Assembly (NCBI GenBank): GCA_030063045.1 | Contig: JAQSEB010000161.1 | Location: forward strand, 1-64,000 | Length of the DNA: 64,000 nucleotides | Direction: 5' to 3' | Source of the DNA: Pratylenchus scribneri | Lineage: Eukaryota; Nematoda; Chromadorea; Rhabditida; Pratylenchidae | In this document: positions 14,023 through 28,209 of the stretch, in pieces | How positions within the stretch are numbered: position 1 is the first letter of the stretch | How the letters are laid out: each line of letters starts with the position of its first letter | Notes under the pieces: generated by a model | What the model was told of the DNA's origin: nothing | Databases searched by the model: none | What the model saw: only the letters and a program-made list of their open reading frames with translations | Translations under genes and position numbers: made by a program

Positions 14023-14529
14023 ATACGATGGAAATAAAAAAATTCCAAAAAGATCAAAACCTAGGTCATAAAATGTTTCATACCCATTAAATACCCCATA
14101 TATGGCTATTATATATTCAAAAAAAATCAATATGGATGAATTGAATAAAAATAAAGTGACGTTCGCCTGTAGAATTTGATGGAGAATACGATGGAAATAA
14201 AAAAATTCCAAAAAGATCAAAACCTAGGTCATAAAATGTTTCATACCCCTTAAATACCCCATATATGGCTATTATATATTCAAAAATTTATGAAAAATCA
14301 ATATGGATGAATTGAATAAAAATTAACTGACGTTCGCCTGTAGAATTTGATGGAGAATACGATGGAAATAAAAAAATTCCAAAAAGTTCAAAACCTAGGT
14401 CATAAAATGTTTCATACCCCTTAAATACCCCATATATGGCTATTATATATTTAAAAATTTATGAAAAATCAATATGGAGGAATTGAATAAAAATAAATTG
14501 ACGTTCGCCTGTAGAATTTGATGGAGAAT
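14023..14529. repeat. Transitional monomers with one 163 bp short unit
   Basis: Three monomers after the pentamer array. The first carries A31 (GATC) and A64 and lacks 8 bp: the A-run, TTTATG and second A-run collapse to a single A8 run at 14119-14126. Similar shortened units recur at 27.8, 29.3-29.5, 32.9-33.1 and 34.1-34.3 kb. Confidence 0.85.
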
Positions 14530-15690
14530 ACGATGGATATAAAAAAATTCCAAAAAGTTCAAAACCTAGGTCATAAAATGTTTCATACCTCTTAAATATC
14601 CCATATATGGCTATTATATATTCAAAAATTTATGAAAAATCAATATGGATGAATTGAATAAAAATAAAGTGACGTTCGCCTGTAGAATTTGATGGAGAAT
14701 ACGATGGAAATAAAAAAATTCCAAAAAGTTCAAAACCTAGGTCATAAAATGTTTCATACCCCTTAAATACCCCATATATGGCTATTATATATTTAAAAAT
14801 TTATGAAAAATCAATATGGAGGAATTGAATAAAAATAAATTGACGTTCGCCTGTAGAATTTGATGGAGAATACGATGGAAATAAAAAAATTTCAAAAAGT
14901 TCAAAACCTAGGCCATAAAATGTTTCATACCTCTTAAATATCCCATATATGGCTATTATATATTCAAAAATTTATGAAAAATCAATATGGATGAATTGAA
15001 TAAAAATAAAGTGACGTTCGCCTGTAGAATTTGATGGAGAATACGATGGAAATAAAAAAATTCCAAAAAGTTCAAAACCTAGGCCATAAAATGTTTCATA
15101 CCCCTTAGATACCCCATATATGGCTATTATATATTTAAAAATTCATGAAAAATCAATATGGATGAATTGAATAAAAATAAATTGACGTTCGCCTGTAGTA
15201 TTTGAAGGAGAATACGATGGATATAAAAAAATTCCAAAAAGTTCAAAATCTAGGCCATAAAATGTTTCATACCCCTTAGATACCCCATATATGGCTATTA
15301 TATATTTAAAAATTTATGAAAAATCAATATGGATGAATTGAATAAAAATAAACTGACGTTCGCCTGTAGAATTTGAAGGAGAATACGATGGATATAAAAA
15401 AATTCCAAAAAGTTCAAAACCTAGGCCATAAAATGTTTCATATCCCTTAAATACCCCATATATGGCTATTATATATTTAAAAATTTATGAAAAATCAATA
15501 TGGAGGAATTGAATAAAAATAAATTGACGTTCGCCTGTAGAATTTGATGGAGAATACGATGGAAATAAAAAAATTTCAAAAAGTTCAAAACCTAGGCCAT
15601 AAAATGTTTCATATCCCTTAAATACCTCATATATGGCTATTATATATTCAAAAATTTATGAAAAATCAATATGGATGAATTGAATAAAAA
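14530..15690. repeat. Duplicated tract, copy 1 (offset 2565 bp)
   Basis: About seven monomers with the marker sequence T63/T72 unit, C96/G142, then G123, T63/T72, G68, and the T159 unit at 15199. The same series appears 2565 bp to the right, with only scattered differences such as C44 instead of T44 in the first unit. Confidence 0.82.
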
Positions 15691-17094
15691 TAAACTGACG
15701 TTCGCCTGTAGAATTTGATGGAGAATACGATGGAAATAAAAAAATTCCAAAAAGTTCAAAACCTAGGTCATAAAATGTTTCATACCCCTTAAATACCCCA
15801 TATATGGCTATTATATATTCAAAAATTTATGAAAAATCAATATGGATGAATTGAATAAAAATAAAGTGACGTTCGCCTGTAGAATTTGATGGAGAATACG
15901 ATGGAAATAAAAAAATTCCAAAAAGTTCAAAACCTAGGTCATAAAATGTTTCATACCCCTTAGATACCCCATATATGGCTATTATATATTTAAAAATTCA
16001 TGAAAAATCAATATGGATGAATTGAATAAAAATAAATTGACGTTCGCCTGTAGAATTTGAAGGAGAATACGATGGATATAAAAAAATTCCAAAAAGTTCA
16101 AAACCTAGGCCATAAAATGTTTCATACCCCTTAGATACCCCATATATGGCTATTATATATTTAAAAATTTATGAAAAATCAATATGGATGAATTGAATAA
16201 AAATAAACTGACGTTCGCCTGTAGAATTTGAAGGAGAATACGATGGATATAAAAAAATTCCAAAAAGTTCAAAACCTAGGCCATAAAATGTTTCATATCC
16301 CTTAAATACCCCATATATGGCTATTATATATTTAAAAATTTATGAAAAATCAATATGGAGGAATTGAATAAAAATAAATTGACGTTCGCCTGTAGAATTT
16401 GATGGAGAATACGATGGAAATAAAAAAATTTCAAAAAGTTCAAAACCTAGGCCATAAAATGTTTCATATCCCTTAAATACCTCATATATGGCTATTATAT
16501 ATTCAAAAATTTATGAAAAATCAATATGGATGAATTGAATAAAAATAAACTGACGTTCGCCTGTAGAATTTGATGGAGAATACGATGGAAATAAAAAAAT
16601 TCCAAAAAGTTCAAAACCTAGGTCATAAAATGTTTCATACCCCTTAAATACCCCATATATGGCTATTATATATTCAAAAATTTATGAAAAATCAATATGG
16701 ATGAATTGAATAAAAATAAACTGACGTTCGCCTGTAGAATTTGATGGAGAATACGATGGAAATAAAAAAATTCCAAAAAGATCAAAACCTAGGTCATAAA
16801 ATGTTTCATACCCATTAAATATCCCATATATGGCTATTATATATTCAAAAATTTATGAAAAATCAATATGGATGAATTGAATAAAAATAAACTGACGTTC
16901 GCCTGTAGAATTTGATGGAGAATACGATGGAAATAAAAAAATTCCAAAAAGTTCAAAACATAGGCCATAAAATGTTTCATACCCCTTAAATACCTCATAT
17001 ATGGCTATTATATATTTAAAAATTCATGAAAAATCAATATGGATGAATTGAATAAAAATAAATTGACGTTCGCCTGTAGAATTTGAAGGAGAAT
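15691..17094. repeat. Mixed-subtype satellite A between the two duplicated tracts
   Basis: About eight monomers. A unit with A31, A64 and T72 (near 16811) followed by one with AACATAGG (near 16956) recurs 3762 bp (22 monomers) to the right, near 20573 and 20720. There is no other structure. Confidence 0.8.
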
Positions 17095-18255
17095 ACGATG
17101 GATATAAAAAAATTCCAAAAAGTTCAAAACCTAGGCCATAAAATGTTTCATACCTCTTAAATATCCCATATATGGCTATTATATATTCAAAAATTTATGA
17201 AAAATCAATATGGATGAATTGAATAAAAATAAAGTGACGTTCGCCTGTAGAATTTGATGGAGAATACGATGGAAATAAAAAAATTCCAAAAAGTTCAAAA
17301 CCTAGGTCATAAAATGTTTCATACCCCTTAAATACCCCATATATGGCTATTATATATTTAAAAATTTATGAAAAATCAATATGGAGGAATTGAATAAAAA
17401 TAAATTGACGTTCGCCTGTAGAATTTGATGGAGAATACGATGGAAATAAAAAAATTTCAAAAAGTTCAAAACCTAGGCCATAAAATGTTTCATACCTCTT
17501 AAATATCCCATATATGGCTATTATATATTCAAAAATTTATGAAAAATCAATATGGATGAATTGAATAAAAATAAAGTGACGTTCGCCTGTAGAATTTGAT
17601 GGAGAATACGATGGAAATAAAAAAATTCCAAAAAGTTCAAAACCTAGGCCATAAAATGTTTCATACCCCTTAGATACCCCATATATGGCTATTATATATT
17701 TAAAAATTCATGAAAAATCAATATGGATGAATTGAATAAAAATAAATTGACGTTCGCCTGTAGTATTTGAAGGAGAATACGATGGATATAAAAAAATTCC
17801 AAAAAGTTCAAAATCTAGGCCATAAAATGTTTCATACCCCTTAGATACCCCATATATGGCTATTATATATTTAAAAATTTATGAAAAATCAATATGGATG
17901 AATTGAATAAAAATAAACTGACGTTCGCCTGTAGAATTTGAAGGAGAATACGATGGATATAAAAAAATTCCAAAAAGTTCAAAACCTAGGCCATAAAATG
18001 TTTCATATCCCTTAAATACCCCATATATGGCTATTATATATTTAAAAATTTATGAAAAATCAATATGGAGGAATTGAATAAAAATAAATTGACGTTCGCC
18101 TGTAGAATTTGATGGAGAATACGATGGAAATAAAAAAATTTCAAAAAGTTCAAAACCTAGGCCATAAAATGTTTCATATCCCTTAAATACCTCATATATG
18201 GCTATTATATATTCAAAAATTTATGAAAAATCAATATGGATGAATTGAATAAAAA
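17095..18255. repeat. Duplicated tract, copy 2 (offset 2565 bp)
   Basis: This repeats the marker order of 14530-15690, including the T159 unit at 17764. The similarity stops near 18255, where position 142 reads T instead of C and the following units are of a different subtype. Confidence 0.82.
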
Positions 18256-21198
18256 TAAATTGACGTTCGCCTGTAGAATTTGATGGAGAATACGATGGAA
18301 ATAAAAAAATTTCAAAAAGTTCAAAACCTAGGCCATAAAATATTTCATATCCCTTAAATACCTCATATATGGCTATTATATATTCAAAAATTTATGAAAA
18401 ATCAATATGGATGAATTGAATAAAAATAAACTGACGTTCGCCTGTAGAATTTGATGGAGAATACGATGGATATAAAAAAATTCCAAAAAGTTCAAAACCT
18501 AGGCCATAAAATGTTTCATACCCCTTAGATACCCCATATATGGCTATTATATATTTAAAAATTTATGAAAAATCAATATGGATGAATTGAATAAAAATAA
18601 ACTGACGTTCGCCTGTAGAATTTGAAGGAGAATACGATGGATATAAAAAAATTCCAAAAAGTTCAAAACCTAGGCCATAAAATGTTTCATATCCCTTAAA
18701 TACCCCATATATGGCTATTATATATCTAAAAATTTATGAAAAATCAATATGGAGGAATTGAATAAAAATAAATTGACGTTCGCCTGTAGAATTTGATGGA
18801 GAATACGATGGAAATAAAAAAATTTCAAAAAGTTCAAAACCTAGGCCATAAAATGTTTCATATCCCTTAAATACCTCATATATGGCTATTATATATTCAA
18901 AAATTTATGAAAAATCAATATGGATGAATTGAATAAAAATAAAGTGACGTTCGCCTGTAGAATTTGATGGAGAATACGATGGAAATAAAATAATTCCAAA
19001 AAGTTCAAAACCTAGGTCATAAAATGTTTCATACCCCTTAGATACCCCATATATGGCTATTATATATTTAAAAATTCATGAAAAATCAATATGGATGAAT
19101 TGAATAAAAATAAATTGACGTTCGCCTGTAGTATTTGAAGGAGAATACGATGGATATAAAAAAATTCCAAAAAGTTCAAAATCTAGGCCATAAAATGTTT
19201 CATACCCCTTAGATACCCCATATATGGCTATTATATATTTAAAAATTTATGAAAAATCAATATGGATGAATTGAATAAAAATAAACTGACGTTCGCCTGT
19301 AGAATTTGAAGGAGAATACGATGGATATAAAAAAATTCCAAAAAGTTCAAAACCTAGGCCATAAAATGTTTCATATCCCTTAAATACCCCATATATGGCT
19401 ATTATATATTTAAAAATTTATGAAAAATCAATATGGAGGAATTGAATAAAAATAAATTGACGTTCGCCTGTAGAATTTGATGGAGAATACGATGGAAATA
19501 AAAAAATTTCAAAAAGTTCAAAACCTAGGCCATAAAATGTTTCATATCCCTTAAATACCTCATATATGGCTATTATATATTCAAAAATTTATGAAAAATC
19601 AATATGGATGAATTGAATAAAAATAAACTGACGTTCGCCTGTAGAATTTGATGGAGAATACGATGGAAATAAAAAAATTCCAAAAAGTTCAAAACCTAGG
19701 TCATAAAATGTTTCATACCCCTTAAATACCCCATATATGGCTATTATATATTCAAAAATTTATGAAAAATCAATATGGATGAATTGAATAAAAATAAAGT
19801 GACGTTCGCCTGTAGAATTTGATGGAGAATACGATGGAAATAAAAAAATTCCAAAAAGTTCAAAACCTAGGTCATAAAATGTTTCATACCCCTTAGATAC
19901 CCCATATATGGCTATTATATATTTAAAAATTCATGAAAAATCAATATGGATGAATTGAATAAAAATAAATTGACGTTCGCCTGTAGAATTTGAAGGAGAA
20001 TACGATGGATATAAAAAAATTCCAAAAAGTTCAAAACCTAGGCCATAAAATGTTTCATACCCCTTAGATACCCCATATATGGCTATTATATATTTAAAAA
20101 TTTATGAAAAATCAATATGGATGAATTGAATAAAAATAAACTGACGTTCGCCTGTAGAATTTGAAGGAGAATACGATGGATATAAAAAAATTCCAAAAAG
20201 TTCAAAACCTAGGCCATAAAATGTTTCATATCCCTTAAATACCCCATATATGGCTATTATATATTTAAAAATTTATGAAAAATCAATATGGAGGAATTGA
20301 ATAAAAATAAATTGACGTTCGCCTGTAGAATTTGATGGAGAATACGATGGAAATAAAAAAATTCCAAAAAGTTCAAAACCTAGGTCATAAAATGTTTCAT
20401 ACCCCTTAAATACCCCATATATGGCTATTATATATTCAAAAATTTATGAAAAATCAATATGGATGAATTGAATAAAAATAAACTGACGTTCGCCTGTAGA
20501 ATTTGATGGAGAATACGATGGAAATAAAAAAATTCCAAAAAGATCAAAACCTAGGTCATAAAATGTTTCATACCCATTAAATATCCCATATATGGCTATT
20601 ATATATTCAAAAATTTATGAAAAATCAATATGGATGAATTGAATAAAAATAAACTGACGTTCGCCTGTAGAATTTGATGGAGAATACGATGGAAATAAAA
20701 AAATTCCAAAAAGTTCAAAACATAGGTCATAAAATGTTTCATACCCCTTAGATACCCCATATATGGCTATTATATATTTAAAAACTCATAAAAAAAATCA
20801 ATATTTAGGAATTGAATAAAAATAAAGTGACGTTCGCCTGTAGAATTTGAAGGAGAATACGATGGATATAAAAAAATTCCAAAAAGTTCAAAACCTAGGC
20901 CATAAAATGTTTCATACCCCTTAAATACCTCATATATGGCTATTATATATTTAAAAATTTATGAAAAATCAATATGGAAGAATTGAATAAAAATAAATTG
21001 ACGTTCGCCTGTAGAATTTGATGGAGAATACGATGGAAATAAAAAAATTTCAAAAAGTTCAAAACCTAGGCCATAAAATGTTTCATATCCCTTAAATACC
21101 TCATATATGGCTATTATATATTTAAAAATTCATGAAAAATCAATATGGATGAATTGAATAAAAATAAACTGACGTTCGCCTGTAGAATTTGAAGGAGA
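18256..21198. repeat. Mixed satellite A tract with a relative 26 kb away
   Basis: Two parts of this tract have relatives to the right. Positions 18470-19315 match 44760-45605 at offset 26290 and share the rare GGAAATAAAATAATTCC unit (18981/45271). Positions 20684-21150 match 46461-46927 at offset 25777 and share AACATAGG followed by a G68 and ATATTTAGG unit. The order between the two parts is rearranged. Confidence 0.78.
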
Positions 21199-24100
21199 AT
21201 ACGATGGAAATAAAAAAATTCCAAAAAGATCAAAACCTAGGTCATAAAATGTTTCATACCCCTTAAATACCCCATATATGGCTATTATATATTCAAAAAT
21301 TTATGAAAAATCAATATGGATGAATTGAATAAAAATAAACTGACGTTCGCCTGTAGAATTTGATGGAGAATACGATGGAAATAAAAAAATTCCAAAAAGA
21401 TCAAAACCTAGGTCATAAAATGTTTCATACCCCTTAAATACCCCATATATGGCTATTATATATTCAAAAATTTATGAAAAATCAATATGGATGAATTGAA
21501 TAAAAATAAACTGACGTTCGCCTGTAGAATTTGATGGAGAATACGATGGAAATAAAAAAATTCCAAAAAGATCAAAACCTAGGTCATAAAATGTTTCATA
21601 CCCCTTAAATACCCCATATATGGCTATTATATATTCAAAAATTTATGAAAAATCAATATGGATGAATTGAATAAAAATAAACTGACGTTCGCCTGTAGAA
21701 TTTGATGGAGAATACGATGGAAATAAAAAAATTCCAAAAAGATCAAAACCTAGGTCATAAAATGTTTCATACCCATTAAATACCCCATATATGGCTATTA
21801 TATATTCAAAAATTTATGAAAAATCAATATGGATGAATTGAATAAAAATAAACTGACGTTCGCCTGTAGAATTTGAAGGAGAATACGATGGATATAAAAA
21901 AATTCCAAAAAGTTCAAAACCTAGGTCATAAAATGTTTCATACCCCTTAAATACCCCATATATGGCTATTATATATTTAAAAATTCATAAAAAAATCAAT
22001 ATTTAGGAATTGAATAAAAATAAAGTGACGTTCGCCTGTAGAATTTGATGGAGAATACGATGGAAATAAAAAAATTCCAAAAAGATCAAAACCTAGGTCA
22101 TAAAATGTTTCATACCCCTTAAATACCCCATATATGGCTATTATATATTTAAAAATTTATGAAAAATCAATATGAATGAATTGAATAAAAATAAACTGAC
22201 GTTCGCCTGTAGAATTTGATGGAGAATACGATGGATATAAAAAAATTCCAAAAAGTTCAAAACCTAGGTCATAAAATGTTTCATACCCCTTAAATACCCC
22301 ATATATGGCTATTATATATTTAAAAATTCATAAAAAAATCAATATTTAGGAATTGAATAAAAATAAAGTGACGTTCGCCTGTAGAATTTGATGGAGAATA
22401 CGATGGAAATAAAAAAATTCCAAAAAGATCAAAACCTAGGTCATAAAATGTTTCATACCCCTTAAATACCCCATATATGGCTATTATATATTCAAAAATT
22501 TATGAAAAATCAATATGGATGAATTGAATAAAAATAAACTGACGTTCGCCTGTAGAATTTGATGGAGAATACGATGGAAATAAAAAAATTCCAAAAAGTT
22601 CAAAACCTAGGTCATAAAATGTTTCATACCCCTTAGATACCCCATATATGGCTATTATATATTTAAAAATTCATGAAAAATCAATATGGATGAATTGAAT
22701 AAAAATAAATTGACGTTCGCCTGTAGAATTTGAAGGAGAATACGATGGATATAAAAAAATTCCAAAAAGTTCAAAACCTAGGCCATAAAATGTTTCATAC
22801 CCCTTAGATACCCCATATATAGCTATTATATATTTAAAAATTTATGAAAAATCAATATGGATGAATTGAATAAAAATAAACTGACGTTCGCCTGTAGAAT
22901 TTGAAGGAGAATACGATGGATATAAAAAAATTCCAAAAAGTTCAAAACCTAGGCCATAAAATGTTTCATATCCCTTAAATACCCCATATATGGCTATTAT
23001 ATATTTAAAAATTTATGAAAAATCAATATGGAGGAATTGAATAAAAATAAATTGACGTTCGCCTGTAGAATTTGATGGAGAATACGATGGAAATAAAAAA
23101 ATTTCAAAAAGTTCAAAACCTAGGCCATAAAATGTTTCATATCCCTTAAATACCTCATATATGGCTATTATATATTCAAAAATTTATGAAAAATCAATAT
23201 GGATGAATTGAATAAAAATAAACTGACGTTCGCCTGTAGAATTTGATGGAGAATACGATGGAAATAAAAAAATTCCAAAAAGTTCAAAACCTAGGTCATA
23301 AAATGTTTCATACCCCTTAAATACCCCATATATGGCTATTATATATTCAAAAATTTATGAAAAATCAATATGGATGAATTGAATAAAAATAAACTGACGT
23401 TCGCCTGTAGAATTTGATGGAGAATACGATGGAAATAAAAAAATTCCAAAAAGATCAAAACCTAGGTCATAAAATGTTTCATACCCCTTAAATACCCCAT
23501 ATATGGCTATTATATATTTAAAAATTCATGAAAAATCAATATGGATGAATTGAATAAAAATAAACTGACGTTCGCCTGTAGAATTTGATGGAGAATACGA
23601 TGGAAATAAAAAAATTCCAAAAAGATCAAAACCTAGGTCATAAAATGTTTCATACCCCTTAAATACCCCATATATGGCTATTATATATTCAAAAATTTAT
23701 GAAAAATCAATATGGATGAATTGAATAAAAATAAACTGACGTTCGCCTGTAGAATTTGATGGAGAATACGATGGAAATAAAAAAATTCCAAAAAGATCAA
23801 AACCTAGGTCATAAAATGTTTCATACCCCTTAAATACCCCATATATGGCTATTATATATTCAAAAATTTATGAAAAATCAATATGGATGAATTGAATAAA
23901 AATAAACTGACGTTCGCCTGTAGAATTTGATGGAGAATACGATGGAAATAAAAAAATTCCAAAAAGATCAAAACCTAGGTCATAAAATGTTTCATACCCC
24001 TTAAATACCCCATATATGGCTATTATATATTCAAAAATTTATGAAAAATCAATATGGATGAATTGAATAAAAATAAACTGACGTTCGCCTGTAGAATTTG

Positions 24101-27100
24101 ATGGAGAATACGATGGAAATAAAAAAATTCCAAAAAGATCAAAACCTAGGTCATAAAATGTTTCATACCCATTAAATACCCCATATATGGCTATTATATA
24201 TTCAAAAATTTATGAAAAATCAATATGGATGAATTGAATAAAAATAAACTGACGTTCGCCTGTAGAATTTGAAGGAGAATACGATGGATATAAAAAAATT
24301 TCAAAAAGTTCAAAACCTAGGCCATAAAATGTTTCATACCCCTTAAATACCCCATATATGGCTATTATATATTTAAAAATTTATGAAAAATCAATATGAA
24401 TGAATTGAATAAAAATAAACTGACGTTCGCCTGTAGAATTTGATGGAGAATACGATGGATATAAAAAAATTCCAAAAAGTTCAAAACCTAGGTCATAAAA
24501 TGTTTCATACCCCTTAAATACCCCATATATGGCTATTATATATTTAAAAATTCATAAAAAAATCAATATTTAGGAATTGAATAAAAATAAAGTGACGTTC
24601 GCCTGTAGAATTTGATGGAGAATACGATGGAAATAAAAAAATTCCAAAAAGATCAAAACCTAGGTCATAAAATGTTTCATACCCCTTAAATACCCCATAT
24701 ATGGCTATTATATATTCAAAAATTTATGAAAAATCAATATGGATGAATTGAATAAAAATAAACAGACGTTCGCCTGTAGAATTTGATGGAGAATACGATG
24801 GAAATAAAAAAATTCCAAAAAGATCAAAACCTAGGTCATAAAATGTTTCATACCCCTTAAATACCCCATATATGGCTATTATATATTCAAAAATTTATGA
24901 AAAATCAATATGGATGAATTGAATAAAAATAAACTGACGTTCGCCTGTAGAATTTGATGGAGAATACGATGGAAATAAAAAAATTCCAAAAAGATCAAAA
25001 CCTAGGTCATAAAATGTTTCATACCCATTAAATACCCCATATATGGCTATTATATATTCAAAAATTTATGAAAAATCAATATGGATGAATTGAATAAAAA
25101 TAAACTGACGTTCGCCTGTAGAATTTGAAGGAGAATACGATGGATATAAAAAAATTCCAAAAAGTTCAAAACCCAGGTCATAAAATGTTTCATACCCCTT
25201 AAATACCCCATATATGGCTATTATATATTTAAAAATTTATGAAAAATCAATATGAATGAATTGAATAAAAATAAACTGACGTTCGCCTGTAGAATTTGAT
25301 GGAGAATACGATGGATATAAAAAAATTCCAAAAAGTTCAAAACCTAGGTCATAAAATGTTTCATACCCCTTAAATACCCCATATATGGCTATTATATATT
25401 TAAAAATTCATAAAAAAATCAATATTTAGAAATTGAATAAAAATAAAGTGACGTTCGCCTGTAGAATTTGATGGAGAATACGATGGAAATAAAAAAATTC
25501 CAAAAAGATCAAAACCTAGGTCATAAAATGTTTCATACCCCTTAAATACCCCATATATGGCTATTATATATTCAAAAATTTATGAAAAATCAATATGGAT
25601 GAATTGAATAAAAATAAACTGACGTTCGCCTGTAGAATTTGATGGAGAATACGATGGAAATAAAAAAATTCCAAAAAGATCAAAACCTAGGTCATAAAAT
25701 GTTTCATACCCCTTAAATACCCCATATATGGCTATTATATATTTAAAAATTCATGAAAAATCAATATGGATGAATTGAATAAAAATAAACTGACGTTCGC
25801 CTGTAGAATTTGATGGAGAATACGATGGAAATAAAAAAATTCCAAAAAGTTCAAAACCCAGGTCATAAAATGTTTCATACCCCTTAAATACCCCATATAT
25901 GGCTATTATATATTTAAAAATTCATGAAAAATCAATATGGATGAATTGAATAAAAATAAACTGACGTTCGCCTGTAGAATTTGATGGAGAATACGATGGA
26001 AATAAAAAAATTCCAAAAAGTTCAAAACCCAGGTCATAAAATGTTTCATACCCCTTAAATACCCCATATATGGCTATTATATATTTAAAAATTCATGAAA
26101 AATCAATATGGATGAATTGAATAAAAATAAACTGACGTTCGCCTGTAGAATTTGATGGAGAATACGATGGAAATAAAAAAATTCCAAAAAGATCAAAACC
26201 TAGGTCATAAAATGTTTCATACCCCTTAAATACCCCATATATGGCTATTATATATTCAAAAATTTATGAAAAATCAATATGGATGAATTGAATAAAAATA
26301 AACTGACGTTCGCCTGTAGAATTTGATGGAGAATACGATGGAAATAAAAAAATTCCAAAAAGATCAAAACCTAGGTCATAAAATGTTTCATACCCCTTAA
26401 ATACCCCATATATGGCTATTATATATTTAAAAATTCATGAAAAATCAATATGGATGAATTGAATAAAAATAAACTGACGTTCGCCTGTAGAATTTGATGG
26501 AGAATACGATGGAAATAAAAAAATTCCAAAAAGATCAAAACCTAGGTCATAAAATGTTTCATACCCCTTAAATACCCCATATATGGCTATTATATATTCA
26601 AAAATTTATGAAAAATCAATATGGATGAATTGAATAAAAATAAACTGACGTTCGCCTGTAGAATTTGATGGAGAATACGATGGAAATAAAAAAATTCCAA
26701 AAAGATCAAAACCTAGGTCATAAAATGTTTCATACCCCTTAAATACCCCATATATGGCTATTATATATTCAAAAATTTATGAAAAATCAATATGGATGAA
26801 TTGAATAAAAATAAACTGACGTTCGCCTGTAGAATTTGATGGAGAATACGATGGAAATAAAAAAATTCCAAAAAGATCAAAACCTAGGTCATAAAATGTT
26901 TCATACCCCTTAAATACCCCATATATGGCTATTATATATTCAAAAATTTATGAAAAATCAATATGGATGAATTGAATAAAAATAAACTGACGTTCGCCTG
27001 TAGAATTTGATGGAGAATACGATGGAAATAAAAAAATTCCAAAAAGATCAAAACCTAGGTCATAAAATGTTTCATACCCCTTAAATACCCCATATATGGC

Positions 27101-27358
27101 TATTATATATTCAAAAATTTATGAAAAATCAATATGGATGAATTGAATAAAAATAAACTGACGTTCGCCTGTAGAATTTGATGGAGAATACGATGGAAAT
27201 AAAAAAATTCCAAAAAGATCAAAACCTAGGTCATAAAATGTTTCATACCCCTTAAATACCCCATATATGGCTATTATATATTCAAAAATTTATGAAAAAT
27301 CAATATGGATGAATTGAATAAAAATAAAGTGACGTTCGCCTGTAGAATTTGATGGAGA
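21199..27358. repeat. GATC-subtype satellite A block, about 36 monomers
   Basis: Most monomers carry A11, C23, A31 (creating GATC), T44, C61, C96, C142 and T166. They are interspersed with ATATTTAGG units (near 21990, 22345, 24565 and 25425), T104-to-C units, and some units with T31 and AACCCAGG. A second block of the same subtype lies at 47660-53302. Confidence 0.85.
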
Positions 27359-28209
27359 ATACGATGGATATAAAAAAATTCCAAAAAGTTCAAAACCTAG
27401 GTCATAAAATGTTTCATACCTCTTAAATATCCCATATATGGCTATTATATATTCAAAAATTTATGAAAAATCAATATGGATGAATTGAATAAAAATAAAG
27501 TGACGTTCGCCTGTAGAATTTGATGGAGAATACGATGGAAATAAAAAAATTCCAAAAAGATCAAAACCTAGGTCATAAAATGTTTCATACCCCTTAAATA
27601 CCCCATATATGGCTATTATATATTCAAAAATTTATGAAAAATCAATATGGATGAATTGAATAAAAATTAACTGACGTTCGCCTGTAGAATTTGATGGAGA
27701 ATACGATGGAAATAAAAAAATTCCAAAAAGATCAAAACCTAGGTCATAAAATGTTTCATACCCATTAAATACCCCATATATGGCTATTATATATTCAAAA
27801 AAAATCAATATGGATGAATTGAATAAAAATAAAGTGACGTTCGCCTGTAGAATTTGATGGAGAATACGATGGAAATAAAAAAATTCCAAAAAGATCAAAA
27901 CCTAGGTCATAAAATGTTTCATACCCCTTAAATACCCCATATATGGCTATTATATATTCAAAAATTTATGAAAAATCAATATGGATGAATTGAATAAAAA
28001 TTAACTGACGTTCGCCTGTAGAATTTGATGTAGAATACGATGGAAATAAAAAAATTCCAAAAAGATCAAAACCTAGGTCATAAAATGTTTCATACCCCTT
28101 AAATACCCCATATATGGCTATTATATATTCAAAAATTTATGAAAAATCAATATGGATGAATTGAATAAAAATAAAGTGACGTTCGCCTGTAGAATTTGAT
28201 GGAGAATAC
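27359..28209. repeat. Transitional monomers with a short unit
   Basis: This tract includes the 163 bp monomer with the A8 run at 27797-27804, and units reading AAAATTAACTG instead of AAAATAAACTG before the CpG pair. The same combination reappears in the 29-34 kb duplications. Confidence 0.8.
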
